Below are positions 18,402 through 27,800 of a stretch of 64,000 nucleotides of DNA, in pieces. The notes beneath the pieces were generated by a model. That model was not told the DNA's origin and did not search any database. It saw only the letters and a program-made list of their open reading frames with translations. The stretch is taken from assembly GCA_902362375.1 (NCBI GenBank), contig CABIVS010000005.1, forward strand, positions 251,278 through 315,277. Reading direction: 5' to 3'. Numbering within the stretch: the stretch's first letter is position 1; the number at the start of each line of letters is the position of its first letter. The translations under genes and the position numbers were made by a program. Source of the stretch: Bacteroidaceae bacterium. Its GTDB lineage: Bacteria > Bacteroidota > Bacteroidia > Bacteroidales > Bacteroidaceae.

Positions 18402-18992
18402 CTACATCATACAATAAAGTAACAGTAGGCTAAGCTCTCCCACTGTCGAGCGAATCTGCTTTAAAGATTGGCTATATTGGAATTTAATTGTATTTATCGA
18501 AAGATTAAGTTTATCAGCTATTTCCTGATTGGAGTATTTTCCTGAAACTTTCATTTCAAAAACCTTACGACGTTGCGGCGAAAGTTGCTCAAGAGCTTGT
18601 TGTATAATGTTCATTTGTTCTTGCTTAAGGTTTTCGTTTTGAGAATTGTCTTCCAATTCCAAAACCATTGAAAGGCAATCCTCAAGTAAATAGATATTTT
18701 TCTTTGAATCTCTCAACGTATTGAGCAGATCGTTCTTCAACATCGTAAAAAGGTATCTGTTTATAGGTTTTGTTTCGTCGATCTCTTCTTTTTTCAGCCA
18801 GAGTTTTAAGAATAAGTTCTGCACAGCATCTTCAGCCAATTCCTTATTCAGCAAATATTTAAATGCCAAAGAAAAGGTCTGCGCCGCATATGTCTTGTAT
18901 ACAATACTAAATGCCAGCTGGTTCCCCTCTTTCAGAGCCTTAACCAAAGCTTGGGCTTCATCCTGTGAGTATTTCTGGAACATCTTAATCAT
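18402..18992 (-). CDS. ECF-type RNA polymerase sigma factor (sigma-70 family)
   Basis: 196 residues. Region 2 is visible at about residues 25-95 (FSIVYKTYAAQTFSLAFKYLL, ELAEDAVQNLFLKLW) and region 4 at about 130-185 (LSPQRRKVFEMKVSGKYSNQEIADKLNLSINTIK, a helix-turn-helix). With FecR and an STN-type SusC this forms the trans-envelope signalling chain common in host-glycan PULs. It lies 107 bp before fecR. Start at 18992 or at the Met three codons later (MFQKYSQD). Confidence 0.93.
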   Translation of the reverse strand: MIKMFQKYSQDEAQALVKALKEGNQLAFSIVYKTYAAQTFSLAFKYLLNKELAEDAVQNLFLKLWLKKEEIDETKPINRYLFTMLKNDLLNTLRDSKKNIYLLEDCLSMVLELEDNSQNENLKQEQMNIIQQALEQLSPQRRKVFEMKVSGKYSNQEIADKLNLSINTIKFQYSQSLKQIRSTVGELSLLLLYCMM

Positions 18993-19037
18993 TTTAAATA
19001 TGAAAACAAAAAGCTTATGATATCAAGTCCTTATTTT

Positions 19038-19045
19038 CAAATATA
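19038..19045 (-). promoter_or_regulatory. Candidate housekeeping -7 element for the sigma gene
   Basis: The minus strand reads TATATTTG (exact TAnnTTTG) about 45 bp before the ATG. The sigma gene would therefore be expressed constitutively while its targets use a different promoter class. No -33 box is clear. Confidence 0.5.
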
Positions 19046-19101
19046 TTAATTCTTTCTGATATAGCATGAATCGCAAACAATAAATGAAACAGACCTCTTG
19101 T

Positions 19102-21285
19102 TTATTTCACCAGTCTTTGATATTTGCTGAATAAAAAGGTTGAGAATGATAGCAATCCGTCATTTGTTGAATGAACATCTTTCCGAATATCTTTCCTATC
19201 AGTTGCATTTACCCAACCAGCTTCTATTTCTTTTAACTCATCTTCAAGTTGTTTCTGATCCACTTCCACACCTTTCTCAGCCGCATTGATAAATGTATTG
19301 ATATACACTTCCCAACGTTTTGCATAATAATCACTTATCAGTCCTGCCCATGAACGGCTGGCATAATCGTTCAGGCTTCCTCCCCAAGTAGTAATCAAGT
19401 TGCGAGCGTTCTTTTCATAATAGTCTTTCAACCGGGGAGAATCCCCCATCTTCCGCGCATCATCCATCCATTTATCCAGAGAACAGTAAGGATGAAAGGC
19501 ATTCAGTTTATCCAAATCATTCAATATTTCCTTCATTTTTTCGCCACAAGCTTTCAAAGCCTGATAATCTTTAGCTTCAACCATCCTGTCAAACTCCATT
19601 TTTACATCAAGAAAATAGTTTCCAAGCACCTGCCTGCCTACAGTAATCAAATCCAGACGAAAAGCATCCCTCCGGTCAGAAGGCGCGTCGTTCAGTTTTC
19701 TCCAAACCTCTAATAGTTCAACATTACCGTACACATTACTTGTCCGTTTTTCACTATTCTTATTCAATACGGGGCGATATCCGGGTAAAGTGCCCAATGT
19801 ACGCGGCACCTGTACATAAATATCATTGAATAATATTTTCCAAGCATCGCGCACAGGTTGCGATACACATCCTACGTGTCTGTCAGCCAGACATTCTATC
19901 CATTTGTTATCATCTACATTCAAGTTCCATGCTTTCTCAAGGATGTATTCGTAAGGGAACTGTACAACATCCAATCCTTCCAGCGTAGAGCCGATTCCCT
20001 TAAGGTTGTCTCCACCGTTAATGAGAGCATTCTCAAGTCGTGCGCCACTTTCTTTGACGTTACCTGTCAAAGTTGTGTTTCCTCCGAAATTGCCCAGATA
20101 ACACCAGATATAAGGCTGTCCATGAAATTTATCAGTCGTTTTCCAAAGTTCAATATTTTCACAATGATAATCGAGCAGATACGTCTTATTCTGCGGAACA
20201 CCCGTCAGTAAAGCTTCTATTCGCAGAGATGTCCACTTCTCTTTGTCATGATAAAACATCCATGTCATTTGCATCCATTGGGCTTTGGGATCAGCAGCCG
20301 TCAACGTGGCGTACATATCCGAAGCTATCTTCCGCAAATATTCGGGTTCGAAACTTGGCGGGTCAACCTCATTGAAAGGATCTAAGCCATAAATATGATC
20401 GGTTCCGAAAAGTTTTTTTTGTTCATCAAGAAATAGTTTCTGAATTTTCGCAAACAAAGCGTCGTTAGGATTCAGAAAGTTACAACGGTATGTATCAGTA
20501 AAACCTGCCCATTTGCCCAAATGCTGAATATCGGCCTCGGGGTAAATCCGCTTTAAATCGGCAGGGACATGTCCGGCAAAGGCTGGCAATACGGGCTTCA
20601 TATTCAATTCACGCTCACGTGCGAGTATTTTTTTCTGCAAACTTACCTGATGTTCCAGCCATTCCATCGGCAACGGACCGTTCCAACCATCTATGTTAGC
20701 CATCCGATGCCAGGGCAGATACGGCGGTCCCGTGAAGTAAGAGCGTATTTCGATGTCCGACATTCCCATTTTCGACCAGACTTTATACCACACAGCTTCT
20801 TGTCCGGTGATTGCCAAAGGCATATTTATGCCATTAAGGGCCATCCAGTCAATAAAGCGTTCCCATTCTTTCCATTGCCACCAAGGCATCGTGTAACCAT
20901 ACGTGCAGTAATTCAGGAAAAAGCGAGTATCCACTCTCGCTTCCGAAACAACCTTCTCGCCAACCATTGGCAATTCATCAGGAATTTCAACGGCTATATC
21001 CGCATACCACGATACCGTAGTTAGACAGTAGTATTTCAGGTAATGGTTCAGTCCCATCGCCATTGAATTGGCGTTGTTTCCACCAATTACAATCTTATCT
21101 TTGACGGACTCTACCGTAAAGCAGTCTTTCTCTCCTTTTAACTTTTGAAACTGAAAACTCTCGATGTATGACGGCAGCAAACGTTTCACTAATGCTTCGG
21201 CAACAGCTACGTCTTTGTCTTTAGCCTGAAGAGCCAACGACATAAAAAACATAACCAGACACATGTATACACTTTTTCTCTTCAT
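19102..21285 (-). CDS. GH89 alpha-N-acetylglucosaminidase 1
   Basis: 727 residues, signal peptide ending LALQA. Removes terminal alpha-linked GlcNAc, like human NAGLU. The conserved GH89 blocks are present: TMPWWQWKEWERFIDWMALNGINMPLA, WNGPLP, LPAFAGHVP, the acid/base Glu in LDPFNEVDPP (about residue 306) and the nucleophile Glu in GSTLEGLD (about residue 435), and the C-terminal LITTWGG...DYASRSWAGL. By family knowledge it acts in the periplasm or outside the cell. It is the last gene of the susC operon, 6 bp after the acetyltransferase gene. The second GH89 (24806) differs around both active-site motifs. Confidence 0.95.
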   Translation of the reverse strand: MKRKSVYMCLVMFFMSLALQAKDKDVAVAEALVKRLLPSYIESFQFQKLKGEKDCFTVESVKDKIVIGGNNANSMAMGLNHYLKYYCLTTVSWYADIAVEIPDELPMVGEKVVSEARVDTRFFLNYCTYGYTMPWWQWKEWERFIDWMALNGINMPLAITGQEAVWYKVWSKMGMSDIEIRSYFTGPPYLPWHRMANIDGWNGPLPMEWLEHQVSLQKKILARERELNMKPVLPAFAGHVPADLKRIYPEADIQHLGKWAGFTDTYRCNFLNPNDALFAKIQKLFLDEQKKLFGTDHIYGLDPFNEVDPPSFEPEYLRKIASDMYATLTAADPKAQWMQMTWMFYHDKEKWTSLRIEALLTGVPQNKTYLLDYHCENIELWKTTDKFHGQPYIWCYLGNFGGNTTLTGNVKESGARLENALINGGDNLKGIGSTLEGLDVVQFPYEYILEKAWNLNVDDNKWIECLADRHVGCVSQPVRDAWKILFNDIYVQVPRTLGTLPGYRPVLNKNSEKRTSNVYGNVELLEVWRKLNDAPSDRRDAFRLDLITVGRQVLGNYFLDVKMEFDRMVEAKDYQALKACGEKMKEILNDLDKLNAFHPYCSLDKWMDDARKMGDSPRLKDYYEKNARNLITTWGGSLNDYASRSWAGLISDYYAKRWEVYINTFINAAEKGVEVDQKQLEDELKEIEAGWVNATDRKDIRKDVHSTNDGLLSFSTFLFSKYQRLVK

Positions 21286-21291
21286 TCTGAT

Positions 21292-22377
21292 TTATAATTT
21301 TATATAGATTTTTCTTTTTAATAAAACATATCCCAACAGCCCATTGAACAACAGAAAAAACACACCATACATAAATGAACCGAAGCAATTTCCGAATAAT
21401 GGGTTAAGCAAATTGCTGAATACAGTTGTATGAATATGCCAATGCACAAGCAATCCTCCGGCTATGCAACTAAACACATAGATTACAAGCGGATTCGCTC
21501 CAAATGCTTCGAAAAATGAAAACCACTTTTTATTCTGCTTCACATCAATGATATAGAGCAGCAAAGCCAATGACAATGCTGCGATCCCACAAGTGACCAA
21601 AACGAACGAAGGAGACCACAAACGTTTATTCAAAGGGCAGGCATAACTTAACAAATAGCCGACAAACAACAGAGTGGTACCTATAAGAAATAGATTTAGC
21701 ATCCGGTGGTCATTGTCTTTAATGTCGATGATTATTTTTCCGCAAACAAAACCTATCATCACTTGAGATACAGCGGGAATCGTGCTAAATATCCCCTCCG
21801 GATCGACAAACTGCCGGCCTTGAAGATACATGTGATTAGACCCTAAAATAGCCGAATCAACAATCCCGACGATATTATCCGCACTTTTCTCAAATCCGTT
21901 TCCAAATAACTGAAAAATAAAGTAGACAGCCAACAAGATGATGGCTAATGGCATAAACCGCTTATGCGGTATTGTTACAGCCAACAGGGCTGTAATGCCA
22001 TAACAAATTCCAAGCCGTTGCATCACTCCCATTAACCGGAGCTGACTCAAATCAGAATAGTTACCACCATCTACTGATGTAATGAACCACTCCATAACCA
22101 GACCTATAAATATTAACAAGAGACTTCTTTTTATGATTTTCGCAATAGCCGGTCGACACTGGAAGTTATACTTACACAAAGAGATGTAGGTCGAAATACC
22201 CATCAGGAACATAAACATCGGGAATACCAGATCGGCTGGCGAAAAGCCATTCCACTTGGCATGTGCAAAAACAGCAAAGTTATACCCACACTTTCCTGTG
22301 TTGTTGACCAAGATCATCCCGGCAACAGTAATACCCCGAAGTACATCAAGTGAAAGTAACCGTTTGTTCGGATTCAT
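21292..22377 (-). CDS. HGSNAT/NagX-like transmembrane acetyltransferase (DUF5009 type)
   Basis: 361-residue polytopic membrane protein with about ten helices. The N-terminal signature LLSLDVLRGITVAGMILVNN and the block AHAKWNGFSPADLVFPMFMFLMGIS closely match human heparan-alpha-glucosaminide N-acetyltransferase. The His of AHAKWNG (residue 39) corresponds to the catalytic His of HGSNAT as I recall its sequence. HGSNAT carries acetyl groups from cytosolic acetyl-CoA across the membrane onto terminal alpha-glucosamine so that NAGLU can act. Here the gene is 6 bp from a GH89/NAGLU gene, so the same two-step reaction is likely (inference). Confidence 0.88.
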   Translation of the reverse strand: MNPNKRLLSLDVLRGITVAGMILVNNTGKCGYNFAVFAHAKWNGFSPADLVFPMFMFLMGISTYISLCKYNFQCRPAIAKIIKRSLLLIFIGLVMEWFITSVDGGNYSDLSQLRLMGVMQRLGICYGITALLAVTIPHKRFMPLAIILLAVYFIFQLFGNGFEKSADNIVGIVDSAILGSNHMYLQGRQFVDPEGIFSTIPAVSQVMIGFVCGKIIIDIKDNDHRMLNLFLIGTTLLFVGYLLSYACPLNKRLWSPSFVLVTCGIAALSLALLLYIIDVKQNKKWFSFFEAFGANPLVIYVFSCIAGGLLVHWHIHTTVFSNLLNPLFGNCFGSFMYGVFFLLFNGLLGYVLLKRKIYIKL

Positions 22378-22390
22378 ATATTTTATTCTT

Positions 22391-23647
22391 TTAATTACTT
22401 ATTATATATAAAATAGTCGTTCCGGCAGTTAACACTATCCCTATAAGCGATTCATAAGGTATCAACTTCAGACGTTCCTTAAAGTTGAGTTCGCATACGC
22501 CTCCTGTTGCATGAAAGAACGAACCATGTGGCAAATGGTCAAGAACTGTAGCCCCCGAATTAATCATAGCTGCCCCCCAAACCGCAGAAATCCCTATAGC
22601 CAATATTGTTTCAGCAAACGAAGAAGAAGCCAGCGTCGCTCCGGCTGTTGTCGATGCCGTAGCCGCTGACATCAATGCGCCTGATATAGGAGCAATCAAC
22701 ACATCACTAATATGAGCATGATCCAATCCTGTAAGAATCCAGTCTTTCAAAGAAGAGTTCTTTATGATACCGGCAATAGTTCCGGTTCCTATCAACAGAA
22801 TAGCTACCACAGACATCTTCTGCAGTCCATACTCTATACTTGGAAGAATATTTTTCCATTGTCTCATACAGATAGCGCCACACAAACCACCTACCGGCAA
22901 AGCTATCAAAGGATCAATATTGATTCCTGCTATAGGGCGTAATGCCAATAAAACAACAGTAACAACAGGAGCAATCAGACTGGCTCTTAGCGACGGCAGA
23001 TTTCTCTCTTCCTCTTTATTCACAGTTTGTATCACCTCTTTTTTGTTTTTTACTGTTTGAGGCATTAGACGGACAATAACGAAAACGGTGAAAAACAAAC
23101 CGATCACTGCCGGTAAAATATTGGCAAACATTACAGCCGATAGATCTGCATTAAAATTTCCGGCTGCTATAATGGTATTCGGGTTAGGTGATATGATATT
23201 TCCACACTTACCTCCCCCGATCATAGCAATAAGTAACACGGATGGAGACAGGTTTAAACGCTTACCTATCGAAAGAGCCACCGGTGCAACAGTTATCACA
23301 GCCACATCAATAAATACACCTACAGTACAAAGTAACATAGTTGCGAGTGCCAATGCCATAAATACCCGCTTCTCACCCATTTTATGTATAATTGCATTGG
23401 AAATGACAGTGGTAGCTCCGGTTTGTATTAATATACCTGATAAGACTCCGGCCGTCAGAATCCGCAATACCGCCGGAGTGATCTCTTTCACCCCTTCGGT
23501 CATCACCGTTACAGTCTCATTTAAAGATAGTCCTCCCAACAATCCTCCAACTATCGCTCCGATAATCAGACTGTATGTCGGAGAAAGCTTTCTTATGATT
23601 AACAGTATGGATAATGAAAGCCCGATTAATGCGCCTATCGCTGTCAT
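22391..23647 (-). CDS. GntP-family permease, probably glycerate importer
   Basis: 418-residue inner-membrane transporter with 12 or more hydrophobic helices. GntP-family features include GVLSGILIQTGATTVI and GGGKCGNIISPNPNTIIAAGNF. The family imports gluconate and related sugar acids with protons. It lies 6 bp after a glycerate kinase gene, which makes glycerate the most likely substrate (inference). It is not a SusCD-type oligosaccharide transporter; it carries a small acid across the inner membrane. Confidence 0.88.
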   Translation of the reverse strand: MTAIGALIGLSLSILLIIRKLSPTYSLIIGAIVGGLLGGLSLNETVTVMTEGVKEITPAVLRILTAGVLSGILIQTGATTVISNAIIHKMGEKRVFMALALATMLLCTVGVFIDVAVITVAPVALSIGKRLNLSPSVLLIAMIGGGKCGNIISPNPNTIIAAGNFNADLSAVMFANILPAVIGLFFTVFVIVRLMPQTVKNKKEVIQTVNKEEERNLPSLRASLIAPVVTVVLLALRPIAGINIDPLIALPVGGLCGAICMRQWKNILPSIEYGLQKMSVVAILLIGTGTIAGIIKNSSLKDWILTGLDHAHISDVLIAPISGALMSAATASTTAGATLASSSFAETILAIGISAVWGAAMINSGATVLDHLPHGSFFHATGGVCELNFKERLKLIPYESLIGIVLTAGTTILYIISN

Positions 23648-23653
23648 TGAGTA

Positions 23654-24796
23654 TTATTTAGTAAATTGTTTGATGATTCTCACCACCTGTCGCACCGTTC
23701 TCTCTATGTTTTCTTTCGTAAACTCCGGTTGCATCGCCTCTTCAAGTGTTACCGGGAAAGGCTGGATAGGAAGTACGGCTGTAAAACCCATCCTATTAAG
23801 TGCTTCGGTGGCTTCGACCGCTCCTCCTAATGCTATCACCGGAACCTGACATCTGTCACCGACACGTAAGATTCCGTCCAGCGCCTTTCCCATACAAGTC
23901 TGGCAATCCAGTTTCCCCTCTCCAGTCAGTATCAAGTCTGCCTGTTGAACGACTTCTTCGAAACGAAGCGTTTTCAATATAACTTCTATCCCGGATTGCA
24001 ATTTTGCATTCAGAAACGGAAGCAGACCGCCTCCCATTCCTCCGGCTGCTCCGGCACCGGGAAGTTGCGATATATCCATATCTGTATATTCCTTTATCAC
24101 CTGTGCATAGTGCCGCAACCCATTATCCAACTCTATCACTTGCAGCATAGTTGCCCCTTTTTGAGGAGCATATACATAGGCCGCACCTTCTTTTCCATAA
24201 AATGGATTACTAACATCACAGGCGATCGTAAAATTACTCTCCTTCAATGCCGGATTTAATTGAGAAATATCTATTTGATGGACTTTTATCAGACTTTCGC
24301 CGACAGGTTCCAGTTCACTGTTCTCTCTATCCAGAAAACGTACCCCTAAAGCCTTCAGCATACCCATTCCCGCATCATTTGTTGCACTTCCGCCAATCCC
24401 GGTAATGAATTCCCGACACCCTCGTTTTAATGCGTCAGCAACCATTTCTCCAACTCCATAAGTCGTAGTCTTCATTGGATTTCTCCGGTTTGAATCAATC
24501 AATGGAAGACCACAGGCTGAAGCCATTTCGATAATAGCCATCGCACCATTGTTCGCGATACCATACGATACATCGATTGGCTTCATGAATGGATCATGCA
24601 CCCGACATGACACCGTTTGAGCACTAAGAGCAGAACATAAGGCTTCCGTAGTCCCTTCGCCACCATCAGCTATGGGAAAACGTATAATCTGACAGTCAGG
24701 TAATTCCTCCTGAATCGCTTTTTCGGCAGCTTTCGCTATTTCAAAAGAGCTGACCGAACCTTTAAACGAATCGAATGCCAATACAATCTTTTTCAT
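23654..24796 (-). CDS. Glycerate kinase (GarK/GlxK family)
   Basis: 380 residues. It starts MKKIVLAFDSFKGSVSS and carries RFPIADGGEGTTEAL, FITGIGGSATNDAGMGML and GAAGGMGGGLLPFL, the hallmarks of the one-domain glycerate 2-kinase family. It makes phosphoglycerate from glycerate for entry into lower glycolysis. A glycerate kinase inside a glycan locus is unusual; it implies that the target releases glycerate, or a compound converted to it. Confidence 0.94.
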   Translation of the reverse strand: MKKIVLAFDSFKGSVSSFEIAKAAEKAIQEELPDCQIIRFPIADGGEGTTEALCSALSAQTVSCRVHDPFMKPIDVSYGIANNGAMAIIEMASACGLPLIDSNRRNPMKTTTYGVGEMVADALKRGCREFITGIGGSATNDAGMGMLKALGVRFLDRENSELEPVGESLIKVHQIDISQLNPALKESNFTIACDVSNPFYGKEGAAYVYAPQKGATMLQVIELDNGLRHYAQVIKEYTDMDISQLPGAGAAGGMGGGLLPFLNAKLQSGIEVILKTLRFEEVVQQADLILTGEGKLDCQTCMGKALDGILRVGDRCQVPVIALGGAVEATEALNRMGFTAVLPIQPFPVTLEEAMQPEFTKENIERTVRQVVRIIKQFTK

Positions 24797-24805
24797 AAAA
24801 AGCTA

Positions 24806-26962
24806 TCACTTATTTGTTTTCTCTATTAAACCCAATGCAGCCTTGACCGGGTCATCAAACGGAGTTGTACTGTTGCTCCAGGGAGATGTAATCCATTGTT
24901 CCTCCCATTCTCGAATTTTATTCCGGTCTTTTGTGAAATAGAGCTGTATACGAGGAATATAGTAATCTTTAATCAACCCGCTCCAGAAACGGGCTGCATA
25001 ATCTTCCTGAATACCACCCCAACTTGTAATCAAGCGTTTAGCGTTTGCTTCATAAGCATCTTTTTCCTGAAGAGTTGTTCCGCTATTACGTGCAAGTTCC
25101 ACCCATTCTTCCAATCGATATAAAGGATGAGAAGCCAACAGCCTGTCAACGTCAATCAACAAATCAACAGTTTGTTGCAGATTACGCTGCGCTGCGAGAA
25201 CACGATTCTCCGAATCATCTTTCAGCGCCTGCTTATAAAAATTCTCAGCTTTAGCCGCTACATAATACGAAACAAACTCAATGAGGTCGTTTCTGTATAA
25301 TTCAGAGTTTTTCAGTTCGTCAGCGCAACTGGCATACAAAAGTATAGCCTGCAAGTAATCATCACTAAGGTCGATTTTACTGATCCGCCGTTGATCGGGT
25401 ACTACGGTTTGCCAGGTAAAACGGGGGTATGAATAGAGAGAACTATATGCTGTTTTCCGAAAAAGTTTCCAAGCTTCTTTCATAGCATCGGGATATCCCC
25501 CATAGCGGGCCTCACAGTATATCTTCATCCAATCGTCCAGATCAATGCTGTCTGAATTCCACCCCATATCGGCTAACAGTTCGTAAACAACCTCATTGTT
25601 TTCGAGGCCTTCAGGGGCAGAACCGAACCCAATCAAGTTACCTTTATTTGCAGCACGTAACGCTTTGACCGAGGAACTAGCATACATGCCCAGATCTCCT
25701 GTCATTGTATTTTTCCCACCGAAGTTGGGTACATAGCTGAATACCCATTTCTTTCCGTAAAACCCATCGTGTACTTTCCATGTCTGTTCGGTGTTCCATA
25801 CCCATTTGGGATAATCATTGCCCAAATCAATGATAATCATTTTATCATCAGGTACATTGCTTAACAAGGCTTTAAGCGATTCTTTATCCCAGAATGAATG
25901 TTGATATCCGAATGTCCATCCTTGTGTAACCCAAACGGCATCAGGGTTTCCGGCTGTAATTGATTTATAAATCGTTTCTCCATACTCGGCCAATAACTTG
26001 TATTTCGCTTCTTTATCTTCCTTATCTATAGGTAGTTCCATTTCGTTAAAACTGTCCGACAGGTAATAAGTATTTTCTCCAAACTCTTTTTCCCACTCTT
26101 CGACAAACAGTTTACCTATTTCTTGGAAGAAAGGCGAATCCGGTGGCAGTACATAGGCATTATACTGTTCATCAAAACCACCCCACCGCATATGCCGGAA
26201 TTGTGTATCGGGATGTTTCCGTACGAATCCTTCCGGCACGAAACCGGCAAACGCAGGTGCTATGGGCTGCATTCCCAACTCGCGCATACGGGTCAGGATT
26301 TGGTGCTGCAAGCCGATTTGGTTACGTTGCCAAGCATCAGATAAGGGACCGTCCCACTTGTTCAGATTACCCATGCGATGCCAAGGAAGATGTGCAGGAG
26401 CTGTGAAAAATTCACGGATTTCTTCTTTGGTCAATCCCATACGCAGCCACACCCGTTCAGCAATAGCTTCGCTGGCCACTGTAGCCAAGGGCATATTTAC
26501 ACCATAAAGAGCCATCCTGTCAATTTCCTTTTCCCAACGCTCCCAGTCCCAGTAAGGAGTAGTATAGCCGAATGTACAAACATTCAGGAAGTAACGCAAC
26601 TCATAAGGGGACACTTGTTCATACAATTCATAATCGGGCCACGGCATCACTGATGTTAGATGTTCACCGCTCCATGTTTTCATGCTCTTACAAGCTTCTT
26701 TCATGTACGTATGAAAAGCGTAACAAATAGCAACGGAGCTACTTCCCCTTAAAGTAAGCCTGCCGTCGCTTGCTATCACTTCAAATATATCTTTACCTTC
26801 GGATGGTTCGATATATTCAAAGTGGATAGACTTTGCTCTTTCCCCAATCTGACGTTCTATTAACTGCTTGGCGGGGGTGATAATATCCGTCTTAGGCTTG
26901 TGGCATGAGCAGAAAAAAAGCGTTGTTGAAATTAATAAATACTTGATTATCGTATGTATCAT
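24806..26962 (-). CDS. GH89 alpha-N-acetylglucosaminidase 2
   Basis: 718 residues with a probable SPII signal (LLISTTLFFCSC), so a lipoprotein, unlike GH89 copy 1. Family blocks: TTPYWDWERWEKEIDRMALYGVNMPLA, WDGPLSDAW, IAPAFAGFVPEGF, acid/base Glu in SDSFNEMELP (about residue 307), nucleophile Glu in GSAPEGLENNEVVYELL (about residue 452), and LITSWGG...DYAARFWSGL. The nucleophile region is closer to human NAGLU (APEGI-NE) than in copy 1. Different anchoring and active-site surroundings suggest that the two enzymes act in different places or on different linkages. Confidence 0.95.
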   Translation of the reverse strand: MIHTIIKYLLISTTLFFCSCHKPKTDIITPAKQLIERQIGERAKSIHFEYIEPSEGKDIFEVIASDGRLTLRGSSSVAICYAFHTYMKEACKSMKTWSGEHLTSVMPWPDYELYEQVSPYELRYFLNVCTFGYTTPYWDWERWEKEIDRMALYGVNMPLATVASEAIAERVWLRMGLTKEEIREFFTAPAHLPWHRMGNLNKWDGPLSDAWQRNQIGLQHQILTRMRELGMQPIAPAFAGFVPEGFVRKHPDTQFRHMRWGGFDEQYNAYVLPPDSPFFQEIGKLFVEEWEKEFGENTYYLSDSFNEMELPIDKEDKEAKYKLLAEYGETIYKSITAGNPDAVWVTQGWTFGYQHSFWDKESLKALLSNVPDDKMIIIDLGNDYPKWVWNTEQTWKVHDGFYGKKWVFSYVPNFGGKNTMTGDLGMYASSSVKALRAANKGNLIGFGSAPEGLENNEVVYELLADMGWNSDSIDLDDWMKIYCEARYGGYPDAMKEAWKLFRKTAYSSLYSYPRFTWQTVVPDQRRISKIDLSDDYLQAILLYASCADELKNSELYRNDLIEFVSYYVAAKAENFYKQALKDDSENRVLAAQRNLQQTVDLLIDVDRLLASHPLYRLEEWVELARNSGTTLQEKDAYEANAKRLITSWGGIQEDYAARFWSGLIKDYYIPRIQLYFTKDRNKIREWEEQWITSPWSNSTTPFDDPVKAALGLIEKTNK

Positions 26963-26989
26963 AAAAAATCAAAATGTTATAAGTGAGTA

Positions 26990-27781
26990 TCAATATTTCT
27001 TTTTCGATGCTTCTTTCACATATTCCAGTTCCGTAATAATCGGTAAATGATCTGACAAAAGCGACCGGACAGTTTGTGTACTAATCACACGCCATCCTTT
27101 TTGCGGGTAAGCAAACAAGTAATCTATCTTAATCACAGGTTTCCATGCCGGCATTCCAAAATCATCGTTACTCGCGGCAAACCAACTATCCATACCACGT
27201 ATGGCCTCGGAGTAGTGACGCGCATTGAAATCGCCTCCCAAAATTACAGGATATTTATAATTTTTGAAATGTCCGGTAATAAATTTTATTTGCTCCGCCC
27301 GTGTTTCTTGAGAGTTAACGTCCAGATGCGTAGAGGTGAAAACAATAGTATCATTACCCATTTCGAATAATCCCTCTAGCATAGCCCGTCTCTCATGTTC
27401 TTTGACCGGATGGGGCAGCATTGTCTTTTGAACAGAAATATATGGATATTTACTTAACATTCCAATACCGTAATAACCGGTAGAATAATCAATCGTTTTT
27501 CCGTAAAGCCCAAACATTCCCGTATAATAGGCGAGTTCGGATATAAAATCCTTCCCCTTCTGATGCGGGGTACGCTTACGGTCTGTTTTGCTATCCACTT
27601 CCTGAAGCGCCACAAAATCAGGTTTGAAGGATTTGATGTGATGAGCAAGTTCTTCTAAAGATGCCAGTTCGCCAAACCTCAAATTATATGTCATTACCCG
27701 CACTCGTAGAGTGTCTTGTGCATAGGCAACGCCCAAAGTCAGGCATAAAAACAATAATAAATATTTCTTCATTGAATACAT
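26990..27781 (-). CDS. Secreted EEP-family phosphoesterase 2
   Basis: 263 residues with signal peptide (MKKYLLLFLCLTLGVAYAQ; the Met at codon 4 is an alternative start). All EEP motifs are present: MTYNLRF, FVALQEVD, YYGIGMLSKYP, STHLDV, GGDFNARH, KIDYLFAYP, SDHLPI. Similar overall to the enzyme at 16533 but clearly divergent. It follows susD by 19 bp, in the position usually taken by PUL hydrolases or surface proteins, so cleavage of a phosphodiester is likely an early step (inference). Confidence 0.9.
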   Translation of the reverse strand: MYSMKKYLLLFLCLTLGVAYAQDTLRVRVMTYNLRFGELASLEELAHHIKSFKPDFVALQEVDSKTDRKRTPHQKGKDFISELAYYTGMFGLYGKTIDYSTGYYGIGMLSKYPYISVQKTMLPHPVKEHERRAMLEGLFEMGNDTIVFTSTHLDVNSQETRAEQIKFITGHFKNYKYPVILGGDFNARHYSEAIRGMDSWFAASNDDFGMPAWKPVIKIDYLFAYPQKGWRVISTQTVRSLLSDHLPIITELEYVKEASKKKY

Positions 27782-27800
27782 GGTTTCTATTTTTTAATGA

